From SPJN01 sp965229935 (GTDB lineage: Bacteria > Pseudomonadota > Alphaproteobacteria > SPJN01): 64,000 nucleotides of DNA. Position numbers and translations under genes: made by a program. Within the stretch, counting starts at the first letter, position 1. Each line of letters begins with the position of its first letter. The stretch spans positions 2,790,001-2,854,000 of the forward strand of contig CBDDKB010000002.1 of the NCBI GenBank assembly GCA_965229935.1, read 5' to 3'. A model generated the notes under the pieces. That model ran no database searches and was not told the origin of the DNA. It saw only the letters and a program-made list of their open reading frames with translations. Positions 16,061-25,350 of the stretch are shown here, one piece after another.

Positions 16061-17551
16061 ATGATGCGCCTCGCCCGCTATTTCATCATTTTGCTGGTCG
16101 CGATGGGGATCGCCTTTTTGGGCGCATGGCTGGCGGACAGGCCGGGCATGATCCGTGCCGATTGGGGGGGCTACCGGATTGAAACATCCGCCGCCGCTGC
16201 GCTTGTGCTGTTGATGCTTTTCTCAGTATTGCTGGCAGGGCTTGTCACTATTATTCGCAAGGTGCGGCCTGCGGCCCTGTTGGGGTTGAAGAAATCCATT
16301 GATCGCGAACGGGGCTATAAGGCCCTGTCACAGGGTTTGATCGCCATTGCGGCGGGGGACGTTGCCTCCGCAGAACGGCTGGGCAAGCGGGCACAACGCC
16401 TATTGCCTGATGATGGCGCAACGCTTGTCTTAACAGCGCAGGCCGCTGAACAGCGCGGTGATCGGCGCGGGGCGCAAAAGGCGTTGGCTGCCATGATGCA
16501 GAACGATGAAACGCGCCTTCTTGCCCTGCGTGGGTTGATGAGTGTTGCCATGCGCGAAGGTGATCGCGATGCCGCGCTTAATCACGTTAGCGAGGCTTAC
16601 AAGCTAAACACCCGCAGCCCGTGGGTGCTTGATGCCATGTTCAACCTGTCCTGTCAGATGGGCCGGTGGGGCGCGGCGCTTGATGCGCTGAAAGCCCAGC
16701 AAAAACATGGGTCTATTGATGGGCCGACCTTCCGTCGTCGTCGTGCGGTTGTGTTGGCGGCACAGGCCCGCCAGACCGAACAGGATGGCGATGCACAAAC
16801 CACGATTTCGATTGCGCAAAGCGCGTTCCGCCTTGCCCCCGATCTAAGCGACAATGCGCTGCGGTTGGTCAATCAGTTGGTTGAGGATCGCCAGAAACGC
16901 AAGGCGCGCCGCACGCTGGATCAGGCTTTACAGGCCTTTCCGCATCCTGATCTTGTCGCGCTCGACCGTGATTTGATGCGCGATGAAAAGCCGACCTTGC
17001 GGGTCAAACGCTTCGACAAGCTGCTGGGCAACAAGCTGGTGGGCGAGGTCGCTGAGCGTGAGGCCCTGTTGGCCCGTGTCGATGCCGCTGTTGCGGCAGG
17101 GCTGAAAAGTCAGGCGGCTGAGCTATTGAAAACCCTTCCCGCTGCTGACCGCACTGCCCGGGCGTGGCGGCTGCTTGAAGGCTTGGCGCGCGCTGAAGGG
17201 GATGCGGACAAGGCCCGCGAAGCTATGTTGCACGCTGCTGCGGCGCCGCGCGACCCTGAATGGGTGTGCCGGTCCTGCGGACGTCATTCAAGTACATGGG
17301 ATGCCGTGTGCCCGTCCTGTCATGCCATTGACAGTCAGGACTGGCGTGCGGGCGAACGGGGCAAGCTGGGCCGGGCAGAAGCCGAAGCGGCTGCGCAGAC
17401 CGTCGATGGCACATCGGCCAAGCCTGTGAAGACACGCGCCAGCCTTGTTGATGTCACTTATGATGTGCCTGATGATGAAGTTGATCAGAAAGTGGATCGT
17501 CAAAAAGTTGACCCTGACGATCCCCAATCAATGGCGCGTCAAACCCCCTGA
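16061..17551 (+). CDS. HemY-like TPR membrane protein
   Basis: This 496-residue protein matches the HemY_N/TPR family next to heme genes (not protoporphyrinogen oxidase). Two N-terminal transmembrane helices (about residues 5-25 and 40-65) are followed by a long run of TPR helices. Near the C-terminus is a zinc-ribbon-like WVCRSCGRHSSTWDAVCPSC with two CxxC pairs, common in alphaproteobacterial members. The tail is acidic. The exact function is unknown. A role in organising heme synthesis at the membrane is likely from context. It starts two bases after the fusion gene, so hemC, hemD-mic60 and this gene form one operon. Confidence 0.9.
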   Translation: MMRLARYFIILLVAMGIAFLGAWLADRPGMIRADWGGYRIETSAAAALVLLMLFSVLLAGLVTIIRKVRPAALLGLKKSIDRERGYKALSQGLIAIAAGDVASAERLGKRAQRLLPDDGATLVLTAQAAEQRGDRRGAQKALAAMMQNDETRLLALRGLMSVAMREGDRDAALNHVSEAYKLNTRSPWVLDAMFNLSCQMGRWGAALDALKAQQKHGSIDGPTFRRRRAVVLAAQARQTEQDGDAQTTISIAQSAFRLAPDLSDNALRLVNQLVEDRQKRKARRTLDQALQAFPHPDLVALDRDLMRDEKPTLRVKRFDKLLGNKLVGEVAEREALLARVDAAVAAGLKSQAAELLKTLPAADRTARAWRLLEGLARAEGDADKAREAMLHAAAAPRDPEWVCRSCGRHSSTWDAVCPSCHAIDSQDWRAGERGKLGRAEAEAAAQTVDGTSAKPVKTRASLVDVTYDVPDDEVDQKVDRQKVDPDDPQSMARQTP

Positions 17552-17919
17552 TCATTATCTGTTAGGGCTGTCTTCGTGCATTCATCCCCATGCATTTGCG
17601 TGATGGTGTCAAAAATGTGCAATCACTTTGTCATGCTTCCAACAAGTCGCACCAAGGCTGCCACCACATCTTGTGTGTCAAGTTGAATCTAGACAGAGCA
17701 GGTGACATTATTTTTCTCGTTCCGCTTTCGGTCCTGTTGAAACCTTTGTCAGCGGTCGTCTAAAGTCGACCTCCAACGCGTTGCCACGTCGTTGCTCATA
17801 TCGGATTTAAAAACACTTGTTTCCCTAGGGGGCAAGATAGCCGCAGCAAAAAAACCGCTTGCGGACGCGGGTTTCCTGTCGCCGTATCGGTTCGGCGTTA
17901 AGAATTCGGAAGCCCTTTC

Positions 17920-17944
17920 GGTGCCAAATTGCGGGTGCCAAATT
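17920..17944. repeat. Direct repeat GGTGCCAAATT x2
   Basis: Two identical 11-base copies start at 17920 and 17934, 14 bases apart, in an otherwise unstructured gap. They could be paired protein-binding sites, but the sequence matches no operator I recognise. Confidence 0.55.
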
Positions 17945-18056
17945 CGGTATGAAGTTGGGTGTGGTGGTGCTGCGGATTGTGATGCGAAGCACGATTTTTG
18001 TATGACGTGAAGTTTGGGGATTGCCTATCGGGTGATCCTGATTGGTTGACCGGGGG

Positions 18057-18078
18057 CGTTCTGATTTTTCTCAGAACG
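18057..18078 (+). promoter_or_regulatory. Hairpin in the rhodanese gene leader
   Basis: CGTTCTGA and TCAGAACG form a perfect 8-bp stem with a TTTTTC loop, ending 22 bases before the rhodanese ATG. There is no T-run after it, so it is not a terminator. It could be an operator palindrome or a leader RNA hairpin. Confidence 0.5.
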
Positions 18079-18100
18079 GTCTGTCGAGGCAGAGGGGCCT

Positions 18101-18568
18101 ATGACAAGAGACGAGCTTTTGGCTAAAGCCATCGCGGCAGATGGTTATGGCGGGGACATCAGCGAACAAGACGCTTGGGCCCTGCTTGAGGCCGACACAA
18201 AAACCCAATTGGTTGATGTGCGGACGCGTGCCGAATGGTCCTTTGTCGGTCTTCCTGATCTTGACAGTATCGCGCGTGAGCTTGGGCTGATCGAATGGGT
18301 CAGCTTTCCCGATATGTCTGCCAATCTTGGCTTTCAGGATCAGTTGACGGAATTTCTGCAGGCACAAAATGCCGGGCCCGATGACGTCATCATGTTTCTG
18401 TGTCGGTCGGGGCAGCGGTCCATCGGTGCGGCAAAGGCCGCAACCCAAATGGGCTATAAGCACGCGCTGAATGTTCTGGGCGGCTTTGAAGGCAGTCCAG
18501 ACAGTGCCGGGCATCGCGGAACGGTGAATGGTTGGAAGGTTGCCGGGCTGCCTTGGAAACAGGCCTGA
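18101..18568 (+). CDS. Rhodanese-like domain protein
   Basis: This 155-residue single-domain rhodanese has TQLVDVRTRAEWSFVGLPDL at the substrate-binding strand, the active-site loop FLCRSGQRSIGAA with the catalytic Cys, and a GYKHALNVLGGFEG ending. It probably transfers or carries sulfane sulfur in the cytosol, with unknown acceptors. It lies 122 bases before dnaA on the same strand, a placement also seen in other alphaproteobacteria. The ATG follows GCAGAGGGGCC. Confidence 0.92.
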   Translation: MTRDELLAKAIAADGYGGDISEQDAWALLEADTKTQLVDVRTRAEWSFVGLPDLDSIARELGLIEWVSFPDMSANLGFQDQLTEFLQAQNAGPDDVIMFLCRSGQRSIGAAKAATQMGYKHALNVLGGFEGSPDSAGHRGTVNGWKVAGLPWKQA

Positions 18569-18690
18569 CGATCTGATTGAAACGGGACAAGCCCGCAAGG
18601 AAGTGGTGGCAACCCACTCAAACGGCTTGTTGGTTGGAATGGCGCCCCCTCGGGGGGATTTGAGAGGGCGCGTGACATAGGAAAAGCCTT

Positions 18691-20355
18691 ATGGGCGATG
18701 ATAAAATGTCCAATGCGGACGAGGGGATAGCGGCTGCAAGGACTGAACAAGAACCGGTGGCAGGTTTCGATAATGACCGTATCGAAACCGTACATATAAA
18801 GGGCAAAGAAGACGTGCAAGACCAAAGGGAACAACATCAAGCGGCCCATCTGGCCGACAGCGGGGCCGAGCTTGAGGGGGCTTGGGGCGCGGTGCGCGAA
18901 GGGCTGCGGCGGATCATCGGGGATGATACGTTTAACAGTTGGATCAGGCCGCTTAGCCTGACGCGGTTTGACAATGGCACGATCTTTATCGGCGCGCCGT
19001 CACGGTTCATGCGCGATTGGGTCATGGGCCGTTATCTTGATCATATGACAAGCCTGTGGACCGATGCATGGCCCGGCGTGCTGGCGGTTGATATTCATAT
19101 TCGTGATCGCAGCCAACCTGTGCGTGGCGGCGTTCAGCAATCCCAACCGCAAATTGAAAAGCCTGCCATTGGCGGTGCGCCTTTTGTGGCGGAACCCAAA
19201 AAACCGGCGCTGAATATGGTGCCCGCCGGGGGTACAGCAAGCGCAGCGGCGTCTGACAAGGGCGCCCAATCAGGCCTGACCACCAGTTCAGCCTTTGGCA
19301 ATGACGAGGATGAGCCGATCGGTGCCCGCCTTGATCCGCGCTTTACCTTTGACAATTTCGTGGTTGGCAAGTCGAACGAGCTGGCCCATGCCGCCGCCCG
19401 CCGCGTGGCGGAACAGACCGAAATCCAGTTCAATCCGCTGTTCCTTTATGGTGGTGTCGGGCTTGGTAAAACCCATTTGATGCATGCCATCGCCCATGAA
19501 ATTCAGACGCGCGATCCCAGCCGCAAGGTGCTTTACCTTAGTGCTGAAAAATTCATGTATCAGTTCATTCGCGCCATTCGGTTCAAGAATATGGTGGCGT
19601 TCAAATCCTATTTCCGCAGCGTTGATGTGTTGATGATTGACGATGTGCAATTTATCGGCGGCAAGGATTCCACGCAGGAAGAATTCTTCCACACATTCAA
19701 TGCACTGATTGACCATCATCGGCAGATCATTCTGTCGGCTGACCGCTCCCCCTCTGACCTTGAGGGGTTGGAAGACCGGATCAAATCACGCCTTGGCTGG
19801 GGCTTGGTGGCTGATATTCACGCCACCGATTACGAGTTGCGCTTGGGCATCCTACAGGCCAAGGCCGAACAGGAAAGCCTGCGCCACCCGGATATTGAAG
19901 TGCCTGCCAAGGTGCTTGAGTTCCTTGCCCACCGCATCACCTCAAACGTGCGTGAGCTTGAAGGCGCATTGACCCGCGTTGTGGCCTTTGCCTCCCTCGT
20001 CGGGCGGCCCATCTCGCTTGAGATGGTGCAGGATGTCCTGCAGGACCTGTTGCGCGCCAATGACCGCCGGGTGACGATTGATGAAATTCAGCGCAAAGTG
20101 TCGGAATATTATTCCGTGCGCCTGTCAGACCTGTTGTCTGCCCGTCGGTCCCGTGCCATTGCGCGGCCCCGTCAGGTTGCCATGTATCTGTCAAAGCAAT
20201 TGACCGAACGGTCATTACCGGAAATCGGACGGAAATTCGGTGGCCGGGATCATACAACGGTGATGCACGCCGTGCGGAAGATCGAAGAATTGCAGGGCGC
20301 TGATACCCAAATGGCGGATGATGTCGAGTTGTTGCGCCGGATGCTGGGTAATTAG
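18691..20355 (+). CDS. dnaA: Chromosomal replication initiator protein DnaA
   Basis: This is a 554-residue DnaA. Domain I begins only at about residue 63 (LEGAWGAVREGLRRIIGDDT), after a polar, acidic N-terminal extension not seen in most DnaA proteins. Linker domain II follows at about 150-215. The AAA+ domain has Walker A GGVGLGKTH (254-262) and Walker B MIDDVQF (D317-D318). Domain IV carries the DnaA-box recognition signature GGRDHTTVMHA near 516-526. It binds DnaA boxes and opens oriC. An AGGAAAAGCCTT site supports the ATG at 18691, so the extension is probably real. dnaN, recF and gyrB follow in the classical order. Confidence 0.98.
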   Translation: MGDDKMSNADEGIAAARTEQEPVAGFDNDRIETVHIKGKEDVQDQREQHQAAHLADSGAELEGAWGAVREGLRRIIGDDTFNSWIRPLSLTRFDNGTIFIGAPSRFMRDWVMGRYLDHMTSLWTDAWPGVLAVDIHIRDRSQPVRGGVQQSQPQIEKPAIGGAPFVAEPKKPALNMVPAGGTASAAASDKGAQSGLTTSSAFGNDEDEPIGARLDPRFTFDNFVVGKSNELAHAAARRVAEQTEIQFNPLFLYGGVGLGKTHLMHAIAHEIQTRDPSRKVLYLSAEKFMYQFIRAIRFKNMVAFKSYFRSVDVLMIDDVQFIGGKDSTQEEFFHTFNALIDHHRQIILSADRSPSDLEGLEDRIKSRLGWGLVADIHATDYELRLGILQAKAEQESLRHPDIEVPAKVLEFLAHRITSNVRELEGALTRVVAFASLVGRPISLEMVQDVLQDLLRANDRRVTIDEIQRKVSEYYSVRLSDLLSARRSRAIARPRQVAMYLSKQLTERSLPEIGRKFGGRDHTTVMHAVRKIEELQGADTQMADDVELLRRMLGN

Positions 20356-20575
20356 GGCCCGATTTTCGGCCCTGTCCCGCTTTCATATTGGGGGCCAAAC
20401 GCAAGCAAATAGGTGACACAAAACACCTGATCTTGCTATAGTTTGGTCCCAGATACCCTTTATTTGTGCGATTCGGGGCGGTCTGATCGGGCCGACAATT
20501 GGCATCAAACCAATCTGTCCTATGGCCATACGACCCGGACCTGACCGCACAATCAGTCAGATGGACCTATGACCT
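20356..20575. other. dnaA-dnaN intergenic region
   Basis: A GC-rich hairpin directly follows the dnaA stop (GGGCC...GGCCC around a TTTT loop) but has no T-run. The 220 bases also hold a good candidate promoter for dnaN at 20413-20442. No DnaA-box cluster was seen. Confidence 0.5.
20413..20442 (+). promoter_or_regulatory. Candidate sigma70-type promoter for dnaN
   Basis: GTGACA (20413-20418) and TATAGT (20437-20442) are separated by 18 bases. Each hexamer differs from consensus at one position. It lies about 130 bases before the dnaN ATG, so the transcript would have a leader of about 125 bases. Confidence 0.5.
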
Positions 20576-21694
20576 ATGAAACTAGTCATTGATCGCAACG
20601 GCTTGCTGAAATCCTTGGCACATGTGCAATCGGTTGTGGAACGCCGCAACACGATCCCTATTCTTTCCAATATTCTGGTCGATGCCACAGGTGATGGGGT
20701 GACCCTGACCGCAACCGACCTTGAAATCGCGGTGTTGGACAGTCTTGATGCCCAGATCATGACCCCCGGTGCTACAACGGTTCCGGCCCATACCTTGTTC
20801 GATATTGTGCGCAAGCTGCCTGATGGGTCTGAAATCTGCCTCGACACGACAGAGGCTGAGGGTCGTTTGACCCTGTCTGCGGGCCGCTCCCGCTTTGCCC
20901 TGTCTTGCCTGCCGCGCGATGACTTCCCGGTGATGGCAGATGACAGCCTGCCCACCGGCTTTGAATTGCCGGCTAAGGAATTGGCCCGTTTGGTTGATAA
21001 GGCCCGCTTTGCCATTTCAACCGAAGAAACCCGCTATTATCTGAACGGGATTTATCTGCATGCGGCGGATCAGGATGGCGATGCCATGCTGCGCGCCGTG
21101 GCAACGGACGGTCACCGTTTGGCGCTTGTTCAAATGGCGTTGCCCCACGGGGCCGAGGGCATGCCGGATGTGATTGTGCCGCGCAAAACCGTGACCGAAA
21201 TCCGCAAACTGATTGATGATGTCTCCGGCACGGTCGAAATCGCCCTGTCTGACACCAAGATCAAGTTTACAGTCGGCACGGTCACCCTGACCTCCAAACT
21301 GATTGACGGGACCTTCCCCGACTATAATCGCGTGATTCCCGAAGGGAATGACAAGATTTTGAAGGTTGATGGTGCCAGCTTTGCCGCCGCAGTGGACCGT
21401 GTGTCGACCATTTCAACCGAAAAGTCCCGCGCCGTGAAACTTGCGATCGGCACCGATGCGGTGGAACTATCAGCCAACAGCCCTGATGCAGGTAGCGCGG
21501 TTGAAGAAATTGCCGCGAGCTACGGTGCCGAGCCGTTGGAGGTTGGCTTTAACGCCAAATATCTGCTCGACATCACCTCCCAGATTGAGGGGGACGAGGC
21601 TGAGTTTGTGATGGCAGATTCAGGTTCCCCCACCATTGTGCGGGATGGCGATGATGATGGCGCGCTTTACGTGCTGATGCCCATGCGGGTCTAG
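20576..21694 (+). CDS. dnaN: DNA polymerase III beta subunit (sliding clamp)
   Basis: This 372-residue clamp protein is made of three similar domains. The opening MKLVIDRNGLLKSLAHVQSV, the domain-I segment NTIPILSNILVDA, the central AISTEETRYYLNGIYLH and the C-terminal end VLMPMRV are all typical. It forms the ring that tethers DNA polymerase III to DNA and a docking platform for repair proteins. It lies 220 bases after dnaA and 29 before recF, with its own candidate promoter. Confidence 0.98.
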   Translation: MKLVIDRNGLLKSLAHVQSVVERRNTIPILSNILVDATGDGVTLTATDLEIAVLDSLDAQIMTPGATTVPAHTLFDIVRKLPDGSEICLDTTEAEGRLTLSAGRSRFALSCLPRDDFPVMADDSLPTGFELPAKELARLVDKARFAISTEETRYYLNGIYLHAADQDGDAMLRAVATDGHRLALVQMALPHGAEGMPDVIVPRKTVTEIRKLIDDVSGTVEIALSDTKIKFTVGTVTLTSKLIDGTFPDYNRVIPEGNDKILKVDGASFAAAVDRVSTISTEKSRAVKLAIGTDAVELSANSPDAGSAVEEIAASYGAEPLEVGFNAKYLLDITSQIEGDEAEFVMADSGSPTIVRDGDDDGALYVLMPMRV

Positions 21695-21723
21695 CGGCCC
21701 TTGCGTCTGCGCCCACAACAGCT

Positions 21724-22860
21724 ATGACCGCGTTTCGCGTCAACCAGCTTACACTCACGGATTTCCGTAATTACGACGCCCTTCAGCTTGCGCCTGGGGG
21801 GCGTTGTACGGTGCTGTACGGCCCGAACGGGGCGGGCAAAACCAATGTGCTTGAGGCATTGTCCCTGTTGTCACCGGGCAGGGGGTGCCGCAATGTGGCC
21901 CTGCCTGAATTTGCGCGCCGGGCCGGGCCGGGTAATTGGGCGGTCTTCGCCCGGGTTGACGGGGCGCTTGGCCCCACTGAAATCGGTACAGGCTATCGGC
22001 CTGAGGGCGAGGGGGGCAGCAGACGCCAACTGCGCATTGATGGGGAAACCCATGGCTCTACCGCCATATTGGGCCAGCATATGGCGATCCTGTGGGTCAC
22101 GCCTGCGATGGACCGTTTGTTTGTAGAGGCACCATCTGGCCGCCGCCGCTTTTTGGACAGGATGGTGCTGGCCTTCGATCCGGCCCATGCCTCCCGCGTT
22201 AATGCCTATGAACGGGCCATGCGTGAACGGGCCAAACTGCTGAAACTCGGGCGGCAGGACCCGTCATGGCTGTCCGGGCTTGAGGCGCAGATGGCTGAAC
22301 ATGGGGTTGCGATCGCAGCGGCCCGTCTTGACCTTGTGGGCCGACTGACCGCCGCCATGCAGGACGCCGCGCCCAAGGGTTTCCCCGCGCTGTCTGTTGC
22401 CGTGTCGGGTGGTCTTGAAGATTGGCTGGCACAGGGATTAAGCGCGGTTGATGTCGAAGACCGCGCCATGGCCAGCCTGGCCCAAAGCCGCCCCCGCGAT
22501 GGGGAGGCTGGGCGTACCCAGTTCGGGCCCCATCTATCTGACCTTGATGTCACTTATCTGGCCAAAAATATGCCTGCGCGCGACTGTTCAACAGGGGAGC
22601 AAAAGGCACTGCTTTTGTCGCTGATATTGGGACAGGCACAGCTTGTGTCATGGGCACGCGGTGCGATGCCGCTTTTGCTGTTGGACGAGGTTGCGGCCCA
22701 TCTGGACCCCGACCGCAGAAAATCGCTGTTTTCTGCTCTTTTTGAGCTTGGCGGCCAGTCATTTGTCACCGGAACCGATCGGGGGCTGTTTGACGGTGCC
22801 ACCGACCCTGCGACGGACTATTATAGGGTCGATCAGGGACGAATCGTGCTAGAGTCCTAA
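21724..22860 (+). CDS. recF: DNA replication and repair protein RecF
   Basis: This 378-residue SMC-like ATPase loads RecA at gaps together with RecO and RecR. Walker A is YGPNGAGKTNVLEALSLLSP (about 32-51), the ABC signature is STGEQKALLLSLILG, and Walker B is LLLLDEVAAHLD. Length is normal. The ribosome-binding site is weak, and the 29-base gap to dnaN suggests a shared transcript. gyrB follows after 48 bases. Confidence 0.97.
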   Translation: MTAFRVNQLTLTDFRNYDALQLAPGGRCTVLYGPNGAGKTNVLEALSLLSPGRGCRNVALPEFARRAGPGNWAVFARVDGALGPTEIGTGYRPEGEGGSRRQLRIDGETHGSTAILGQHMAILWVTPAMDRLFVEAPSGRRRFLDRMVLAFDPAHASRVNAYERAMRERAKLLKLGRQDPSWLSGLEAQMAEHGVAIAAARLDLVGRLTAAMQDAAPKGFPALSVAVSGGLEDWLAQGLSAVDVEDRAMASLAQSRPRDGEAGRTQFGPHLSDLDVTYLAKNMPARDCSTGEQKALLLSLILGQAQLVSWARGAMPLLLLDEVAAHLDPDRRKSLFSALFELGGQSFVTGTDRGLFDGATDPATDYYRVDQGRIVLES

Positions 22861-22908
22861 GGATAATTTTGCCTAATTTGGCCCGTTTTTAACTTTGTGA
22901 ATTCATCT

Positions 22909-25350
22909 ATGTCTGACCAGCCGGAAAACCAACCACAAGCCCAGGAAAATGCCGATTACGGGGCTGACTCCATTAAGGTTCTAAAGGGCCTTGATGCGGT
23001 TAGAAAACGCCCGGGCATGTATATCGGTGATACGGATGATGGCTCAGGCCTGCACCATATGGTGTATGAGGTGGTCGACAATGCGATTGACGAAGCTTTG
23101 GCCGGGCATTGTGATTTGACTGAGGTCTGCTTGAACCCTGACGGGTCGGTAACAGTGCGCGACAATGGCCGTGGGATCCCGACACAAATCCACACCGAAG
23201 AAGGCGTGTCTGCCGCCGAAGTGATCATGACCCAGCTTCATGCGGGTGGGAAGTTCGACCAGAACAGCTACAAAGTCTCAGGCGGTTTGCATGGCGTGGG
23301 TGTGTCTGTGGTGAATGCCCTGTCGGAATGGTTACGTCTGCGCATTTGGCGCGATGGCAAGCTTCACGAAATGACATTCCGCGATGGCGAAGCTGCGGGC
23401 CCGTTGGAAGTTGTGGGCGATGCTGACGGTAAAACCGGGTCTGAAATCACCTTCAAACCGTCAACCCAGACCTTCACATCTGTCGAATTCTCATACAGCA
23501 CGCTTGAACATCGCCTGCGTGAGCTGGCCTTTTTGAATTCAGGTGTCCGCGTTGTGTTGTCTGACGCACGGGGCGTTGAAACCAAAACTGAAGAGCTGTT
23601 TTATGAAGGCGGGGTCGAAGCTTTCGTGCGCTATCTTGATCGCGCCAAACACCCGCTGATCAATGACCCTCTGACCTTTCAGGCGGAAAAGGATGGCGTT
23701 GGGGTCGAAGTGGCCTTGTGGTGGAACGATTCCTATCACGAAAATGTCTTGTGCTTTACCAACAATATCCCCCAGCGCGATGGTGGTACCCATTTGGCTG
23801 GCTTCCGCGGGGCGCTGACCCGCGTTGTGAACGGCTATGCCCAATCAAGCGGGATTGCGGGTAAGTCCAAGGTCAATCTGACGGGCGATGATGCGCGCGA
23901 AGGGCTAACGGCGGTTCTGTCCGTCAAGGTGCCTGACCCCAAATTCTCCAGCCAGACAAAGGACAAGCTTGTCTCGTCAGAGGTGCGTCCCATTGTTGAA
24001 AGCCTGGTGAACGAACATTTGGGCACATGGTTTGATGAACATCCCAGCGATGCCAAGGCCATCGTCAATAAGGTGGTGGAGGCGGCAAGCGCGCGCGAAG
24101 CGGCCCGCAAGGCGCGCGAGCTGACACGCCGTAAGGGTGCGCTCGACATTACCAGCCTGCCCGGCAAACTGGCTGACTGTCAGGAAAAAGACCCTGCCAA
24201 ATCCGAAATGCTGATTGTGGAGGGTGAATCCGCCGGTGGCTCTGCCAAGCAAGGCCGGTCCCGCGCGACACAGGCGGTCCTTCCCCTACGCGGTAAGGTG
24301 TTGAATGTGGAACGGGCGCGATTTGACCGTATGATCGGGTCAGAACAGATCGGCACCTTGATTTCTGCACTTGGTACCGGGATTGGTCGCGAAGATTTCA
24401 GTCTGGAAAAATTGCGCTATCACAAGATCATCATCATGACGGATGCTGACGTTGATGGTGCCCATATCCGTACCTTGTTGCTGACATTCTTTTATCGACA
24501 AATGCCGGAATTGATTGAGGCGGGGCATTTGTATATTGCCCAGCCGCCGCTTTACAAGGTGACGCGCAATCGGTCCGAACGCTATTTGCGGGACGAGACA
24601 GAGCTTGAAGATTATCTGATTAATGAAGCTGTGTCGGAGGCTGTGTTGACGCTTCATGATGGCACGCAATTGGCGGGGCAGGATTTGCGGGCACTGATTG
24701 ATCATGGTCGCGATGTTGTGCGCGTTCTAGATGCGCTGCCGATCCATTACCGCAAACAGGTGGTTGAACATGCCGCGATTGCGGGGGCGCTTGACCCTGA
24801 ATTGCTGTCGCAAACAGACAATGTGAACGATGCTGCAAGCTATATCGCTGCCCGGCTTGATACGTTGTCCGGTGAGTTTGAGCGCGGCTGGGAAGGGGAA
24901 GCTACTGAAGAAGGTGGGTTGCGCTTTACCCGCACGTTGCGCGGCGTTGCCGAAAGTCATGAGATTGACGCCCCCTTGATCAGCAGTCAGGAAGCGCGGC
25001 TTTTGAACGCGATGGCGGCTGAACTGCAAAAAAATTATGTCAGTGCCGCAAGCTTGCAGCACAAGGATAAAACCTATACCATTCATGCACCGTCTGATCT
25101 TGTGGCGCAGATATTTGCGTTGGGCCGCAAGGGGATTTCGTTGCAGCGTTATAAGGGGCTGGGCGAGATGAATGCGGAACAATTGTGGGAAACCACGCTT
25201 GATCCCAATGTGCGCTCTCTCCTGCAGGTAAAAATTGATCATGGTGACGAAGCTGATGACCTGTTCACGAAACTTATGGGCGACGAAGTTGAACCGCGCC
25301 GTAACTTCATTCAGGACAATGCGCTTAAGGTCGCCAATCTCGACGTTTAG
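22909..25350 (+). CDS. gyrB: DNA gyrase subunit B
   Basis: This is a type II topoisomerase ATPase subunit of about 813 residues that introduces negative supercoils together with GyrA. The GHKL ATPase domain has EVVDNAIDEALAGH and DNGRGIPTQIH. The transducer and TOPRIM domains follow, with IVEGESAGGSAKQGRSRATQ and MTDADVDGAHIRTLLLTFF. The Toprim insert/tail ends RRNFIQDNALKVANLDV. The ATG at 22909 starts MSDQPEN, and a GTG at 22897 could add four residues. The last 32 bases overlap the start of the next gene. Confidence 0.98.
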   Translation: MSDQPENQPQAQENADYGADSIKVLKGLDAVRKRPGMYIGDTDDGSGLHHMVYEVVDNAIDEALAGHCDLTEVCLNPDGSVTVRDNGRGIPTQIHTEEGVSAAEVIMTQLHAGGKFDQNSYKVSGGLHGVGVSVVNALSEWLRLRIWRDGKLHEMTFRDGEAAGPLEVVGDADGKTGSEITFKPSTQTFTSVEFSYSTLEHRLRELAFLNSGVRVVLSDARGVETKTEELFYEGGVEAFVRYLDRAKHPLINDPLTFQAEKDGVGVEVALWWNDSYHENVLCFTNNIPQRDGGTHLAGFRGALTRVVNGYAQSSGIAGKSKVNLTGDDAREGLTAVLSVKVPDPKFSSQTKDKLVSSEVRPIVESLVNEHLGTWFDEHPSDAKAIVNKVVEAASAREAARKARELTRRKGALDITSLPGKLADCQEKDPAKSEMLIVEGESAGGSAKQGRSRATQAVLPLRGKVLNVERARFDRMIGSEQIGTLISALGTGIGREDFSLEKLRYHKIIIMTDADVDGAHIRTLLLTFFYRQMPELIEAGHLYIAQPPLYKVTRNRSERYLRDETELEDYLINEAVSEAVLTLHDGTQLAGQDLRALIDHGRDVVRVLDALPIHYRKQVVEHAAIAGALDPELLSQTDNVNDAASYIAARLDTLSGEFERGWEGEATEEGGLRFTRTLRGVAESHEIDAPLISSQEARLLNAMAAELQKNYVSAASLQHKDKTYTIHAPSDLVAQIFALGRKGISLQRYKGLGEMNAEQLWETTLDPNVRSLLQVKIDHGDEADDLFTKLMGDEVEPRRNFIQDNALKVANLDV

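Larger units (their letters stand above)
17552..18100. other. Gene-free region upstream of the rhodanese-dnaA block
   Basis: About 550 bases lack a convincing gene. It contains a direct repeat (17920-17944) and a perfect hairpin just before the rhodanese gene (18057-18078), listed separately. I searched by eye for TTATCCACA-type DnaA boxes and an AT-rich unwinding stretch and found neither. A short frame at 17792-18010 lacks a ribosome-binding site and family features. Confidence 0.6.

Noticed and set aside
17792..18010. 72-codon open frame in the gap upstream of the rhodanese gene
   Set aside because: It has no ribosome-binding site, no recognisable pattern, and overlaps the direct repeats. 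It looks like a chance frame.
20355..20375. Terminator after dnaA
   Set aside because: A GC-rich hairpin is present but without a T-run, so a standard terminator is not supported.
17552..20575. oriC next to dnaA
   Set aside because: The dnaA-dnaN-recF-gyrB order is the classical origin neighbourhood, but I found no cluster of TTATCCACA-like boxes and no clear AT-rich unwinding region in either gap. Many alphaproteobacteria have oriC elsewhere. A GC-skew plot would decide.
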